Shown: positions 1-5,385 of the stretch, one piece after another
Position numbering within the stretch: the first letter of the stretch is position 1
Layout: every line of letters starts with the position of its first letter
From: Deltaproteobacteria bacterium
GTDB lineage: Bacteria; Myxococcota; XYA12-FULL-58-9; JAUUZB01
Assembly (NCBI GenBank): GCA_030590185.1
Contig: JAUUZB010000258.1
Coordinates: 1 to 6,413, forward strand
Length of the DNA stretch: 6,413 nucleotides
Reading direction: 5' to 3'
The notes under the pieces: generated by a model
Database searches by the model: none
Seen by the model: the letters and a program-made list of their open reading frames with translations, nothing else
What the model was told of the DNA's origin: nothing
Made by a program: the position numbers and the translations under genes

Positions 1-443
1 CGGGCGCGCAGCTTGATGCGCTTGCGGATCGTGCGCACGCTCGCCTTGAGATAGATCATGAGATCCGGCGGCTCGAGGCTCGCCACGATCGACTCGTAGA
101 GGGCGTGGTAGACCTGCCAATCGCGCTTGCTGATCGAACGGCGGCGGCGCAGGTAAGTGGCGAAGACCTCCGCGTCCTCGTAGATCGTGCGGTCCTGGAC
201 CACGGTGCAGCGCCGGCGCTGCCGCTCCAGATCCTGATGAATGCGAAACTTGTGGGTGAGAAAGTAGATTTGAGAGTGAAAAGCCCAGCGCTTCATGTCG
301 GCATAGAAGTCCACCAGGTAGGGATTCGTGGCGTTCGGCTCGAAGAAGGGCTCGATGCCGTAATTGCGGCAGATAAACTCGACGAGGGTGCTCTTGCCGC
401 AGCCGATGTTCCCGGCGACCGCAAGGTAGGTAATCTTGGCCAT
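1..443 (-). CDS. Deoxynucleoside kinase (dNK family), N-terminal part, cut by the left edge
   Basis: This gene encodes a salvage kinase that transfers the gamma-phosphate of ATP to the 5'-OH of a deoxynucleoside in the cytoplasm. The 147 visible residues begin MAKITYLAVAGNIGCGKST, with a P-loop at residues 11-18 (K17, S18) right after the first beta strand, as usual for the dNK family (deoxyadenosine/deoxyguanosine kinases). E35 in a FFEP context fits the catalytic base. W53 and Q58 in KRWAFHSQIYF fit the base-binding Trp and Gln. D84-R85-T86 in QDRTIYEDA is the family's DRS/ERS-type motif. The Arg/Lys-rich stretch at residues 137-146 looks like the start of the LID, and the rest lies outside the window. 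The ATG at 441-443 gives the normal family N-terminus, but no Shine-Dalgarno sequence precedes it. The gene is divergent from the lipoprotein gene. The substrate (dA, dG, dC or dT) cannot be told from this part. The family is confident by motif; the specificity is unknown. Confidence 0.9.
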   Translation of the reverse strand, partial: MAKITYLAVAGNIGCGKSTLVEFICRNYGIEPFFEPNATNPYLVDFYADMKRWAFHSQIYFLTHKFRIHQDLERQRRRCTVVQDRTIYEDAEVFATYLRRRRSISKRDWQVYHALYESIVASLEPPDLMIYLKASVRTIRKRIKLRA

Positions 444-453
444 GGGTCGGGGC

Positions 454-462
454 ACCATACCA
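454..462 (-). promoter_or_regulatory. Possible extended -10 element for the deoxynucleoside kinase gene
   Basis: Read on the minus strand this is TGGTATGGT, which matches the extended -10 pattern TGnTATnnT. It ends 10 bases before the ATG, so a transcript would start only a few bases ahead of the start codon and be almost leaderless. This agrees with the lack of a Shine-Dalgarno sequence. No good -35 hexamer is seen (CTCGCC at a 17-base spacing). A match this short could be chance. Confidence 0.25.
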
Positions 463-483
463 CACGGCAAGGGTGAGGCGAGG

Positions 484-499
484 GACAGAGAGACAGAGA
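484..499 (+). repeat. Tandem GACAGAGA x2 in a purine-rich intergenic tract
   Basis: Two exact adjacent copies of the octamer GACAGAGA (484-491 and 492-499) lie in a stretch from about 471 to 530 where the plus strand is nearly all purine. The rest of the 159-base divergent spacer (444-602) shows no other repeat or hairpin that I can support. The tract could be a binding site, a flexible low-complexity spacer, or slippage debris. Confidence 0.45.
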
Positions 500-531
500 G
501 CGATAGGGGTGCAGGGTAGGGGAGGAATGGT

Positions 532-537
532 TACAAT
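532..537 (+). promoter_or_regulatory. Possible -10 hexamer for the lipoprotein gene
   Basis: TACAAT differs from the TATAAT consensus at one base and stands out in GC-rich DNA. It would put the transcript start near 544 and give a leader of about 60 bases before the ATG at 603. No -35 match exists at the normal spacing (GTGCAG at 509-514), so an activator or an alternative sigma factor would be needed if this is real. Confidence 0.25.
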
Positions 538-590
538 GCACAGTGCCCAGGGCCGGAGTCGTGCTATCGTGCTGCGTATTGATGGCACCC

Positions 591-595
591 AGGAG
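591..595 (+). promoter_or_regulatory. Shine-Dalgarno AGGAG that sets the lipoprotein start
   Basis: AGGAG lies 7 bases ahead of the ATG at 603, an ideal distance. The same frame is open further upstream from a GTG at 543, but that start has no comparable site and would put 20 residues with Arg-rich stretches ahead of the lipoprotein signal peptide. The site therefore decides for 603. Confidence 0.8.
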
Positions 596-602
596 ATCTC
601 GG

Positions 603-3600
603 ATGAAAGCGTGCGTATTCAGGATTACCTTGGCGGTGACGGCGCTGTCCTTTGCGGCCGGCTGCGCAGATCTGGTGGCTGGGATAGAAGACGACATCGC
701 CAACGACATCATCGAAGGCAACACCGACACTCCCATCGATCCCGGTGACGAGCCCGACCCGATCATCCCGACCGAGCTCGCCGACACCATCGACATCACC
801 AACATCATCCCCGGTCGCGGTGTGATCAGCGGCGGGGAGCTGATCGAGATCATCGGTTTTGGTTTCGAAGCGGGCATGGTGGTCGAGTTCATGCCCACCC
901 CGCCCGATTGCTTGCCCGCGGAGGATCCGGAGGAACAGACCGATCCCTGCGGAAACTCGATTCCGGTGGACGAGGATGGCTGCTTGCTCGCCGCGCTCAC
1001 CAGCGGGGAACGCGTACCGGCGGACCCGGCCTTCATCACCATCGAGGACACCCGCGTGATCTGTCAGACGCCGGGGTATCCGTACGGCGCCGGCCCCACG
1101 GCGGTCATCGTGCGCAGCCCGGACGACACCACAGAGGTCAAGTTTAAGATCGCCGTCGAGCCGGATGGGTTTACCTTCTACGATCCCGTCGAGATCTTCA
1201 CCGTCGAGCCGGCCGAGGGGCCGGCGGAGGGGGGCACCCTGGTTACCATCACCGGCCAGGGTTTCGTGACGGGGAGCGTGGTGATCTTTGGCAACGGTGA
1301 CCTGATTGAGGCCGAGATCGCCGACGAAGAAACGCTCACCGTGGTCACGCCCCCCACGACGCCGGGCCTCCTCGCGGTGACCGTAGCCAACTTCTACGAT
1401 GCCTTCTCCTTGCCCGACGCCTTCCTCTTCTACGGCGCGGTTGAGGTCCACGGCGTGACTCCCTTCGCCGGACCGCTCGCCGGTGGAACCGATATCACGG
1501 TGCGCGGCCTCGGCTTTGAGCCCGGGACCAAGCTCTACCTCGGCGAGCAGGTGTTGGCGGCCACCGCCAGCGCGGATCAACAGCAGCTCACCGCCGTGAC
1601 CCTAGCGGGGGTCGAGGAGGGCCCGGTGGCGGTCCGCGCCGAGAACGAAAAGGGCCAGGACACCCTCGCCGACGGTTTCATCTTCTACGACACCAGCGAC
1701 GACACCCCGCGGGTGATCTGGACGTCGGCGAGCGCCGGCGACGCCGCGGGGGGCCAGGAGGTTGTCATGGTGGTCGGCGGCTTCGCCGACGGGACCCCTG
1801 ATGTGTCCTTTGGAGACGCCGCCGCCTGCGAGCCGGTGAGCGGCTACGTCCTGGTTTGCACGACGCCACCCGGAACCGGAGTGGTGGACGTGCGCCTCGA
1901 GGTTGGTGGGAGAGTGGCGGTGGTCGAGAACGGCTACACCTTCATCGACGCCCGGGTCGATTCGGTCGTGCCCGCCGCCGGCGCCATCGCCGGGGGCACC
2001 TACGTGCACGTTTTTGGTCAGGGCTTTGGCGAGCCTGCCGCGGTCTACTTTGATGGTGTCGCGGCCCGTGACGTGGACGTGATCAGCGATGGCGAGTTGG
2101 TGTTGCGCACGCCCGCCGGCGAGGAGGGCGCGGCCACGGTTCGAGTCGAGACCCAGGGCGCCTCGGTGGCGGCCGACGGGCTGTTCAGCTACATCAACCC
2201 ATTCATCTCGGACGCCTGGGTCGATGGCGGCTCCATCGACGGCACCCTGCATGTGCGGGTGATCGATGACCGGGGGGCGCCGGTGCCCGAGGCCTACGTG
2301 ATCGTCGGCCGCACCATCCTCTACGGCAAGAATCACCTGCACGGCTTCGCCAATCAGCAGGGACAGATCACCATCTCAGCGCCGGATCTCATCGGGCCCC
2401 AGGACATCCACGCCGGCAAGGAAGGGCACGGGGCGTTTTCCTTCATCCAGATGAACCGCGACGTGGTCACCCTAACTCTAATGGTAGACCCGCCCCCCCA
2501 GGCCGACCCGCTGCCCCCCTGCCCCGACCTAGGGGGCGCCGGTCCGCCGTTGGTCAGCGGTAGCATCACGCGCAGCAAGGACGACCCGTACAACACCGGC
2601 GACGACACGGTCATCGTCACCACCACCTACGCCTCCTTCGGTGAGCCGCTGCCCGACCCGGGACCGGCGGCCCAACTCACCTGGATGGGGGACTATGAGC
2701 TGATGACCCGCAACGGGGATCTGATCGTCATCGCCCTGGCTGGACGCATCATCAACGAAGAGTACTTCGACGTCCACTCGATGGGCTTTCATCCGTTCCT
2801 ATTTACCGACACGAGCAGCGCCCAGGTCTGTGACACCGCCGGAGCGGACAACCCCTGTTGCGCGGGGGAAACCTGCATCCTCGCCAACCGCCTCGGGGTC
2901 GAGCCGCCCGAGGGGGGCAACGGCTACTGCCTGCGCGAGTACACCGACATCGACATTAGGATCGACACGCCCCTCGACCAGCCCCTGCGGATCGATCTGA
3001 TCGACCCGCCCTACGCCCGGACGCTCGAGCTCGAGGGCACGGCGCCGGACACCGCCCAGGCCTTCGTCTATTACGTCTTTGGCTACCAGGGGCTCCACCC
3101 GATGGAGCAGATCCAAGGCTGGAACGTCGACACCCTGCTCGTCGACATGCCGGAGCGGCTGCCGGAGGTGCTCGGTGACGCGCTCTTCTCGATCGACGTC
3201 ACCCTCGGTTACAACTACAACGACAGTCTCTACCCCCCGAACAGCTCCATCTTGCTCAACGGCCTCACCACGACCAGCGAGCCCATCGCGGTGACCCCGT
3301 TGCTCAAGACCCAGAACATCATCGCCGCCGCCACGGGCACCGCCGCTGGCCCCTGGCGCTATGAGTTCGAGTTCCGACCGGACGACCTCCCGGACAACAC
3401 CGTCCACGGAACCATGCACTTCATCTACGACATCGAGTACGTCATCCCCTGCGAGGGCGCCTTCCCGATGCCGCAGTTCCCGATCCGCTGGTGGGTCTTC
3501 ACCCCCGGGAACGTCACCGGCTTTCTGCTGCCGGTCTTCCCGCCGGAGGCAGACGAGGCGAACGTACCGGACGGCCAGCACGGCTGGCAGATCGAGAGCT

Positions 3601-3728
3601 TCAATTCGCCGGGCGCGCCCCTCGACTTCAACAACTTCGACCTCCAGGCATTGCTGGATTGGCGCAGTCGCGCCCTCAACGCGGTGGGGATCACCACCCC
3701 GCCGCCGGAGGATCCGCCGCCCTTCTAG
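603..3728 (+). CDS. Large acidic lipoprotein with five IPT/TIG domains and an unassigned C-terminal region
   Basis: The product is a 1041-residue exported lipoprotein, probably surface or periplasmic; its ligand and role are unknown. Residues 1-20 form a signal peptide (K2 and R7, then a hydrophobic core) ending in the lipobox FAAG before C21. Residues 22-64 are an acidic linker with 14 Asp/Glu and no Lys or Arg. Five IPT/TIG Ig-like domains follow (about 61-194, 195-278, 279-362, 366-449, 450-531). Residues 536-629 resemble a carboxypeptidase-regulatory-like beta domain (VRVIDDRGAPVPEAYVIVG, then a G-rich strand). A Pro-rich linker leads to about 400 residues with no domain I recognise, including Cys 743, 752, 753, 758 and 776. 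The tail is PPPEDPPPF. The mature chain has only 8 Lys in 1021 residues and 13 further Cys, consistent with an acidic, disulfide-bonded extracytoplasmic protein. The gene stands alone on its strand. TIG domains are known as binding or spacer modules in surface proteins, so adhesion or polymer binding is possible but is inference only. Confidence 0.92.
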   Translation: MKACVFRITLAVTALSFAAGCADLVAGIEDDIANDIIEGNTDTPIDPGDEPDPIIPTELADTIDITNIIPGRGVISGGELIEIIGFGFEAGMVVEFMPTPPDCLPAEDPEEQTDPCGNSIPVDEDGCLLAALTSGERVPADPAFITIEDTRVICQTPGYPYGAGPTAVIVRSPDDTTEVKFKIAVEPDGFTFYDPVEIFTVEPAEGPAEGGTLVTITGQGFVTGSVVIFGNGDLIEAEIADEETLTVVTPPTTPGLLAVTVANFYDAFSLPDAFLFYGAVEVHGVTPFAGPLAGGTDITVRGLGFEPGTKLYLGEQVLAATASADQQQLTAVTLAGVEEGPVAVRAENEKGQDTLADGFIFYDTSDDTPRVIWTSASAGDAAGGQEVVMVVGGFADGTPDVSFGDAAACEPVSGYVLVCTTPPGTGVVDVRLEVGGRVAVVENGYTFIDARVDSVVPAAGAIAGGTYVHVFGQGFGEPAAVYFDGVAARDVDVISDGELVLRTPAGEEGAATVRVETQGASVAADGLFSYINPFISDAWVDGGSIDGTLHVRVIDDRGAPVPEAYVIVGRTILYGKNHLHGFANQQGQITISAPDLIGPQDIHAGKEGHGAFSFIQMNRDVVTLTLMVDPPPQADPLPPCPDLGGAGPPLVSGSITRSKDDPYNTGDDTVIVTTTYASFGEPLPDPGPAAQLTWMGDYELMTRNGDLIVIALAGRIINEEYFDVHSMGFHPFLFTDTSSAQVCDTAGADNPCCAGETCILANRLGVEPPEGGNGYCLREYTDIDIRIDTPLDQPLRIDLIDPPYARTLELEGTAPDTAQAFVYYVFGYQGLHPMEQIQGWNVDTLLVDMPERLPEVLGDALFSIDVTLGYNYNDSLYPPNSSILLNGLTTTSEPIAVTPLLKTQNIIAAATGTAAGPWRYEFEFRPDDLPDNTVHGTMHFIYDIEYVIPCEGAFPMPQFPIRWWVFTPGNVTGFLLPVFPPEADEANVPDGQHGWQIESFNSPGAPLDFNNFDLQALLDWRSRALNAVGITTPPPEDPPPF
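783..2195 (+). repeat. Protein-level tandem array of five IPT/TIG domains
   Basis: Five consecutive units share a start pattern of the kind PxxGxxxGGxxxxxxGxGF and an aromatic end. Starts are PGRGVISGGELIEIIGFGF, PAEGPAEGGTLVTITGQGF, PFAGPLAGGTDITVRGLGF, SAGDAAGGQEVVMVVGGF and PAAGAIAGGTYVHVFGQGF. Ends are FTFYD, FLFYG, FIFYD, YTFID and LFSYI. Units 2 to 5 are about 80-84 residues; unit 1 is about 134 because of a Cys-containing insertion. Unit 4 has lost the leading Pro and is the most diverged at its start, but it keeps the Cys pair 409/419 (ACEPVSGYVLVCTTPPG), a typical TIG disulfide placement. The units are similar in protein but not near-identical in DNA, so the duplication is old. Confidence 0.85.
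2829..2930 (+). other. Five-cysteine insert inside the unassigned C-terminal region of the lipoprotein
   Basis: Residues 743-776 follow the pattern C-x8-C-C-x4-C-x17-C, with Gly, Asn and Pro in the loops (for example NPCCAGETC and GGNGYC). It sits between two beta-rich stretches, FHPFLFTDT before and YTDIDIRIDTP after. Short Cys-rich loops of this style are common in secreted proteins of myxobacteria and relatives. An odd number of Cys means that one must pair elsewhere (for example C640 or C950) or stay free. A disulfide-stabilised loop is likely; metal binding is possible but unsupported. Confidence 0.6.
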
Positions 3729-3744
3729 GCCGGCTCGAGAGGCG
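3729..3744. other. 16-base convergent junction without a recognisable terminator
   Basis: The lipoprotein stop (TAG, 3726-3728) and the glpK stop (TTA on the plus strand, 3745-3747) face each other across 16 bases. The hexamer TAGGCC occurs at both sides (3726-3731 and 3746-3751), and GGCC/GGCC at 3748-3757 could form a 3-4 bp stem. No stem is long enough and no T-run follows on either strand, so I do not call an intrinsic terminator. Confidence 0.6.
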
Positions 3745-5235
3745 TTAGGCCTTGGCCACCGCCTCGTGCCAGCGGGCGACGTGGGTCTCGACCTCCTTGG
3801 CCGGCATGGTCGGTTTGTAGGTCTCGTCGAGGGCCCAGCTGTTGGCGATCTCCCTCACATCCGAGAAGACGCCCACCCCCAGGGCGGCCAGGAAGGCGGC
3901 GCCGAGGGCGGTGGTCTCGAGGAAGGTCGGCCGGTGAAGCTCGACCCCGAGCACGTCGGCCTGGAATTGCATCAACAGGTCGTTGGCCGAGGCGCCGCCA
4001 TCGACCCGCAGCACGCTGATCGCATCGCCGGTGTCGGAGCGCATGGCGCCGAGCAGATCGTAGATCTGCAGCGCGATCCCCTCGAGGGCCGCCCGCGCAA
4101 AGTGGGCGCGGGTGGTGCCCCGGGTGATGCCGCAGATCAAACCGCGGGCGTTCGGTCGCCAGTGGGGCGCGCCGAGCCCGGTCAGCGCCGGGACCACCGT
4201 CACCCCACCCGAGTCCGGGACTTGCCTGGCGAGCGCCTCGATCTCGGGGCTGTCGGCGAAGAAGTCGAGTCCGTCGCGCAACCACTGCACCACCGCGCCG
4301 GCGATGAAGGCGCTGCCCTCGATGGCGTAGGTCGTCGTGTCACCCAGCTTCCAAGCGATGGTGGTCAGGAGTTGGTGCTGGGAGAAAATCGGCTGGGTAC
4401 CGGTGTTCACCAAGGCGAAGGCGCCGGTGCCGTAGGTGCACTTGGCCATGCCGGGCTCAAAGCAGGCCTGGCCGAAGAGCGCCGCTTGCTGGTCACCGGC
4501 GATGCCGGCGATGGGGATGCCGTCGGGTAGGACGTCGAGGCCCTTGGTCTTGCCATAGATCTCGCTGCAGCTGGCGACCCGCGGCAACATGGAACGCGGA
4601 ATGCGGCCGATCAACTCGCACATCTCGTCGTCCCAGGCGCCCTTGGTCACGTCGAGCAGCATCGTGCGGCTGGCGTTGGTGACGTCGGTGACGTAGACCT
4701 CGCCGGCGGTGAGGCGATGGATCAACCAGGTGTCGATGGTGCCGAAGCGCAGCTCGCCCTTTTCGGCCCGCCCCCGGGCGCCGTCGACGTTGTCGAGCAA
4801 CCAAGCGATCTTGGTGCCGGAGAAGTAGGGATCGACCACCAGACCGGTGCGGGCGCCGATCTTCTCGGCGTGGCCGGCGTCGCGCAACTCCTGGCAGCTG
4901 GGCGCGGTGCGGCGATCCTGCCAGACGATGGCGTTGTGGATCGGCGCGCCGGTCGCATCCCACACGCCGGTGGTCTCGCGTTGGTTGGTGATCCCGATGG
5001 CGTCGATCGCGGCGGGGTCGACCCCGGCCGCTTCAAAGGCGGCGGCGAGGGAGGCGGTGGTGGATTCCCAGATCTCCCCGAGATCGTGCTCCACCCAGCC
5101 CGGCTGCGGAAAATACTGCGGGAACTCGCGGTAGCCCTTGCCGAGCACCTTCGTCGGCTTTCCCTTTTCCACGCTCACCACCAGGCAGGTGGTGCCGGTG
5201 GTGCCCTGATCGATGGCGAGGATGTTGGCGGACAT
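3745..5235 (-). CDS. glpK: Glycerol kinase
   Basis: GlpK phosphorylates glycerol with ATP to sn-glycerol 3-phosphate in the cytoplasm, the first step of glycerol use. The 496-residue length is normal for the FGGY family. Visible motifs are IDQGTTGTT at 8-16 (phosphate-binding, D9), NQRE with R86-E87, Y137 in DPYFSGTK and D248 in AGDQQAALFGQ (together the glycerol site), YGTG at 268-271, and VDGGASAND with G413-G414 and N418 (nucleotide site). Both FGGY signatures are present: YFSGTKIAWLLDN, and GLICGI followed by HFARAALE. The start at 5233-5235 is set by AAGGAGG 5 bases upstream and by homology. The E. coli-type fructose-bisphosphate loop (GGKGGTR) is replaced by KGLDVLPDG, the EIIA-Glc-binding PGIE segment is replaced by MPAKEVE, and the phosphorylatable His of Gram-positive enzymes is not seen. 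PTS-linked control is therefore unlikely. No glpF, glpD or glpR lies next to it here. A related FGGY sugar kinase is unlikely given the intact glycerol-site residues. Confidence 0.96.
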   Translation of the reverse strand: MSANILAIDQGTTGTTCLVVSVEKGKPTKVLGKGYREFPQYFPQPGWVEHDLGEIWESTTASLAAAFEAAGVDPAAIDAIGITNQRETTGVWDATGAPIHNAIVWQDRRTAPSCQELRDAGHAEKIGARTGLVVDPYFSGTKIAWLLDNVDGARGRAEKGELRFGTIDTWLIHRLTAGEVYVTDVTNASRTMLLDVTKGAWDDEMCELIGRIPRSMLPRVASCSEIYGKTKGLDVLPDGIPIAGIAGDQQAALFGQACFEPGMAKCTYGTGAFALVNTGTQPIFSQHQLLTTIAWKLGDTTTYAIEGSAFIAGAVVQWLRDGLDFFADSPEIEALARQVPDSGGVTVVPALTGLGAPHWRPNARGLICGITRGTTRAHFARAALEGIALQIYDLLGAMRSDTGDAISVLRVDGGASANDLLMQFQADVLGVELHRPTFLETTALGAAFLAALGVGVFSDVREIANSWALDETYKPTMPAKEVETHVARWHEAVAKA

Positions 5236-5240
5236 GGAAT

Positions 5241-5247
5241 CCTCCTT
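5241..5247 (-). promoter_or_regulatory. Strong Shine-Dalgarno AAGGAGG that sets the glpK start
   Basis: On the minus strand AAGGAGG lies 5 bases before the ATG. The frame stays open upstream to an ATG at 5401-5403, but those extra 56 residues are not GlpK-like and would run into the divergent kinase gene. The Shine-Dalgarno sequence and the family N-terminus both favour 5235. Confidence 0.85.
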
Positions 5248-5334
5248 GGAAGGGAAAAGCCCCTGAGCGGCCGTCCACCTAGCAGGAGAGCCCGGGGTTT
5301 GCCACCGCCGCCCGGAGCTGTCGTCGCCCGGGCC

Positions 5335-5362
5335 TTGAACAACGCCGTCCCCTGGCCATAAC
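5335..5362 (+). promoter_or_regulatory. Possible sigma-70-like promoter for the histidine kinase gene
   Basis: TTGAAC (5335-5340) and CATAAC (5357-5362) are separated by 16 bases, each matching four of six consensus positions. Transcription would start near 5369, leaving a leader of about 17 bases that carries the Shine-Dalgarno sequence. The rest of the 150-base divergent spacer (5236-5385) is GC-rich. It holds the 8-base palindrome GCCCGGGC at 5326-5333 just upstream of the -35, and no clear promoter was seen for glpK on the minus strand. Confidence 0.4.
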
Positions 5363-5378
5363 ATGGGGAAATAGGGCG

Positions 5379-5384
5379 GGAGGG
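5379..5384 (+). promoter_or_regulatory. Shine-Dalgarno GGAGGG for the histidine kinase, close to the start
   Basis: GGAGGG ends 1 base before the ATG at 5386, and its GGAG core is 3 bases away, which is shorter than usual. An in-frame stop (TAA, 5359-5361) excludes any ATG further upstream. The close spacing may lower translation, or a downstream start such as the GTG at about 5416 could be used, but the receiver-like first beta strand begins right after the ATG and favours 5386. Confidence 0.55.
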
Positions 5385-5385
5385 A

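Noticed and set aside
583..598. TGGCAC at 583 as a sigma-54 -24 element
   Set aside because: The required TTGC-type -12 element is absent at the correct spacing (AGAT is found instead).
543..602. Upstream GTG start (543) for the lipoprotein
   Set aside because: It would add 20 residues with an Arg-rich stretch ahead of a clean lipoprotein signal peptide. The AGGAG 7 bases before the ATG at 603 is far better placed.
293..1051. 252-codon minus-strand open frame covering the 444-602 spacer
   Set aside because: It is Ser/Pro/Met-rich without motifs and overlaps both the true kinase frame on the same strand and the lipoprotein on the other.
564..1580. 338-codon open frame on the minus strand within the lipoprotein gene
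   Set aside because: The product has the Gly/Arg/His/Asp-rich composition of a shadow frame, no recognisable domain, and lies wholly inside the lipoprotein coding region.
3361..4530. 389-codon open frame on the plus strand spanning the lipoprotein end and running antisense to glpK
   Set aside because: Its product is Ser/Thr/Arg-rich low-complexity sequence without domains. It overlaps two well supported genes, and long antisense frames are expected in high-GC coding DNA.
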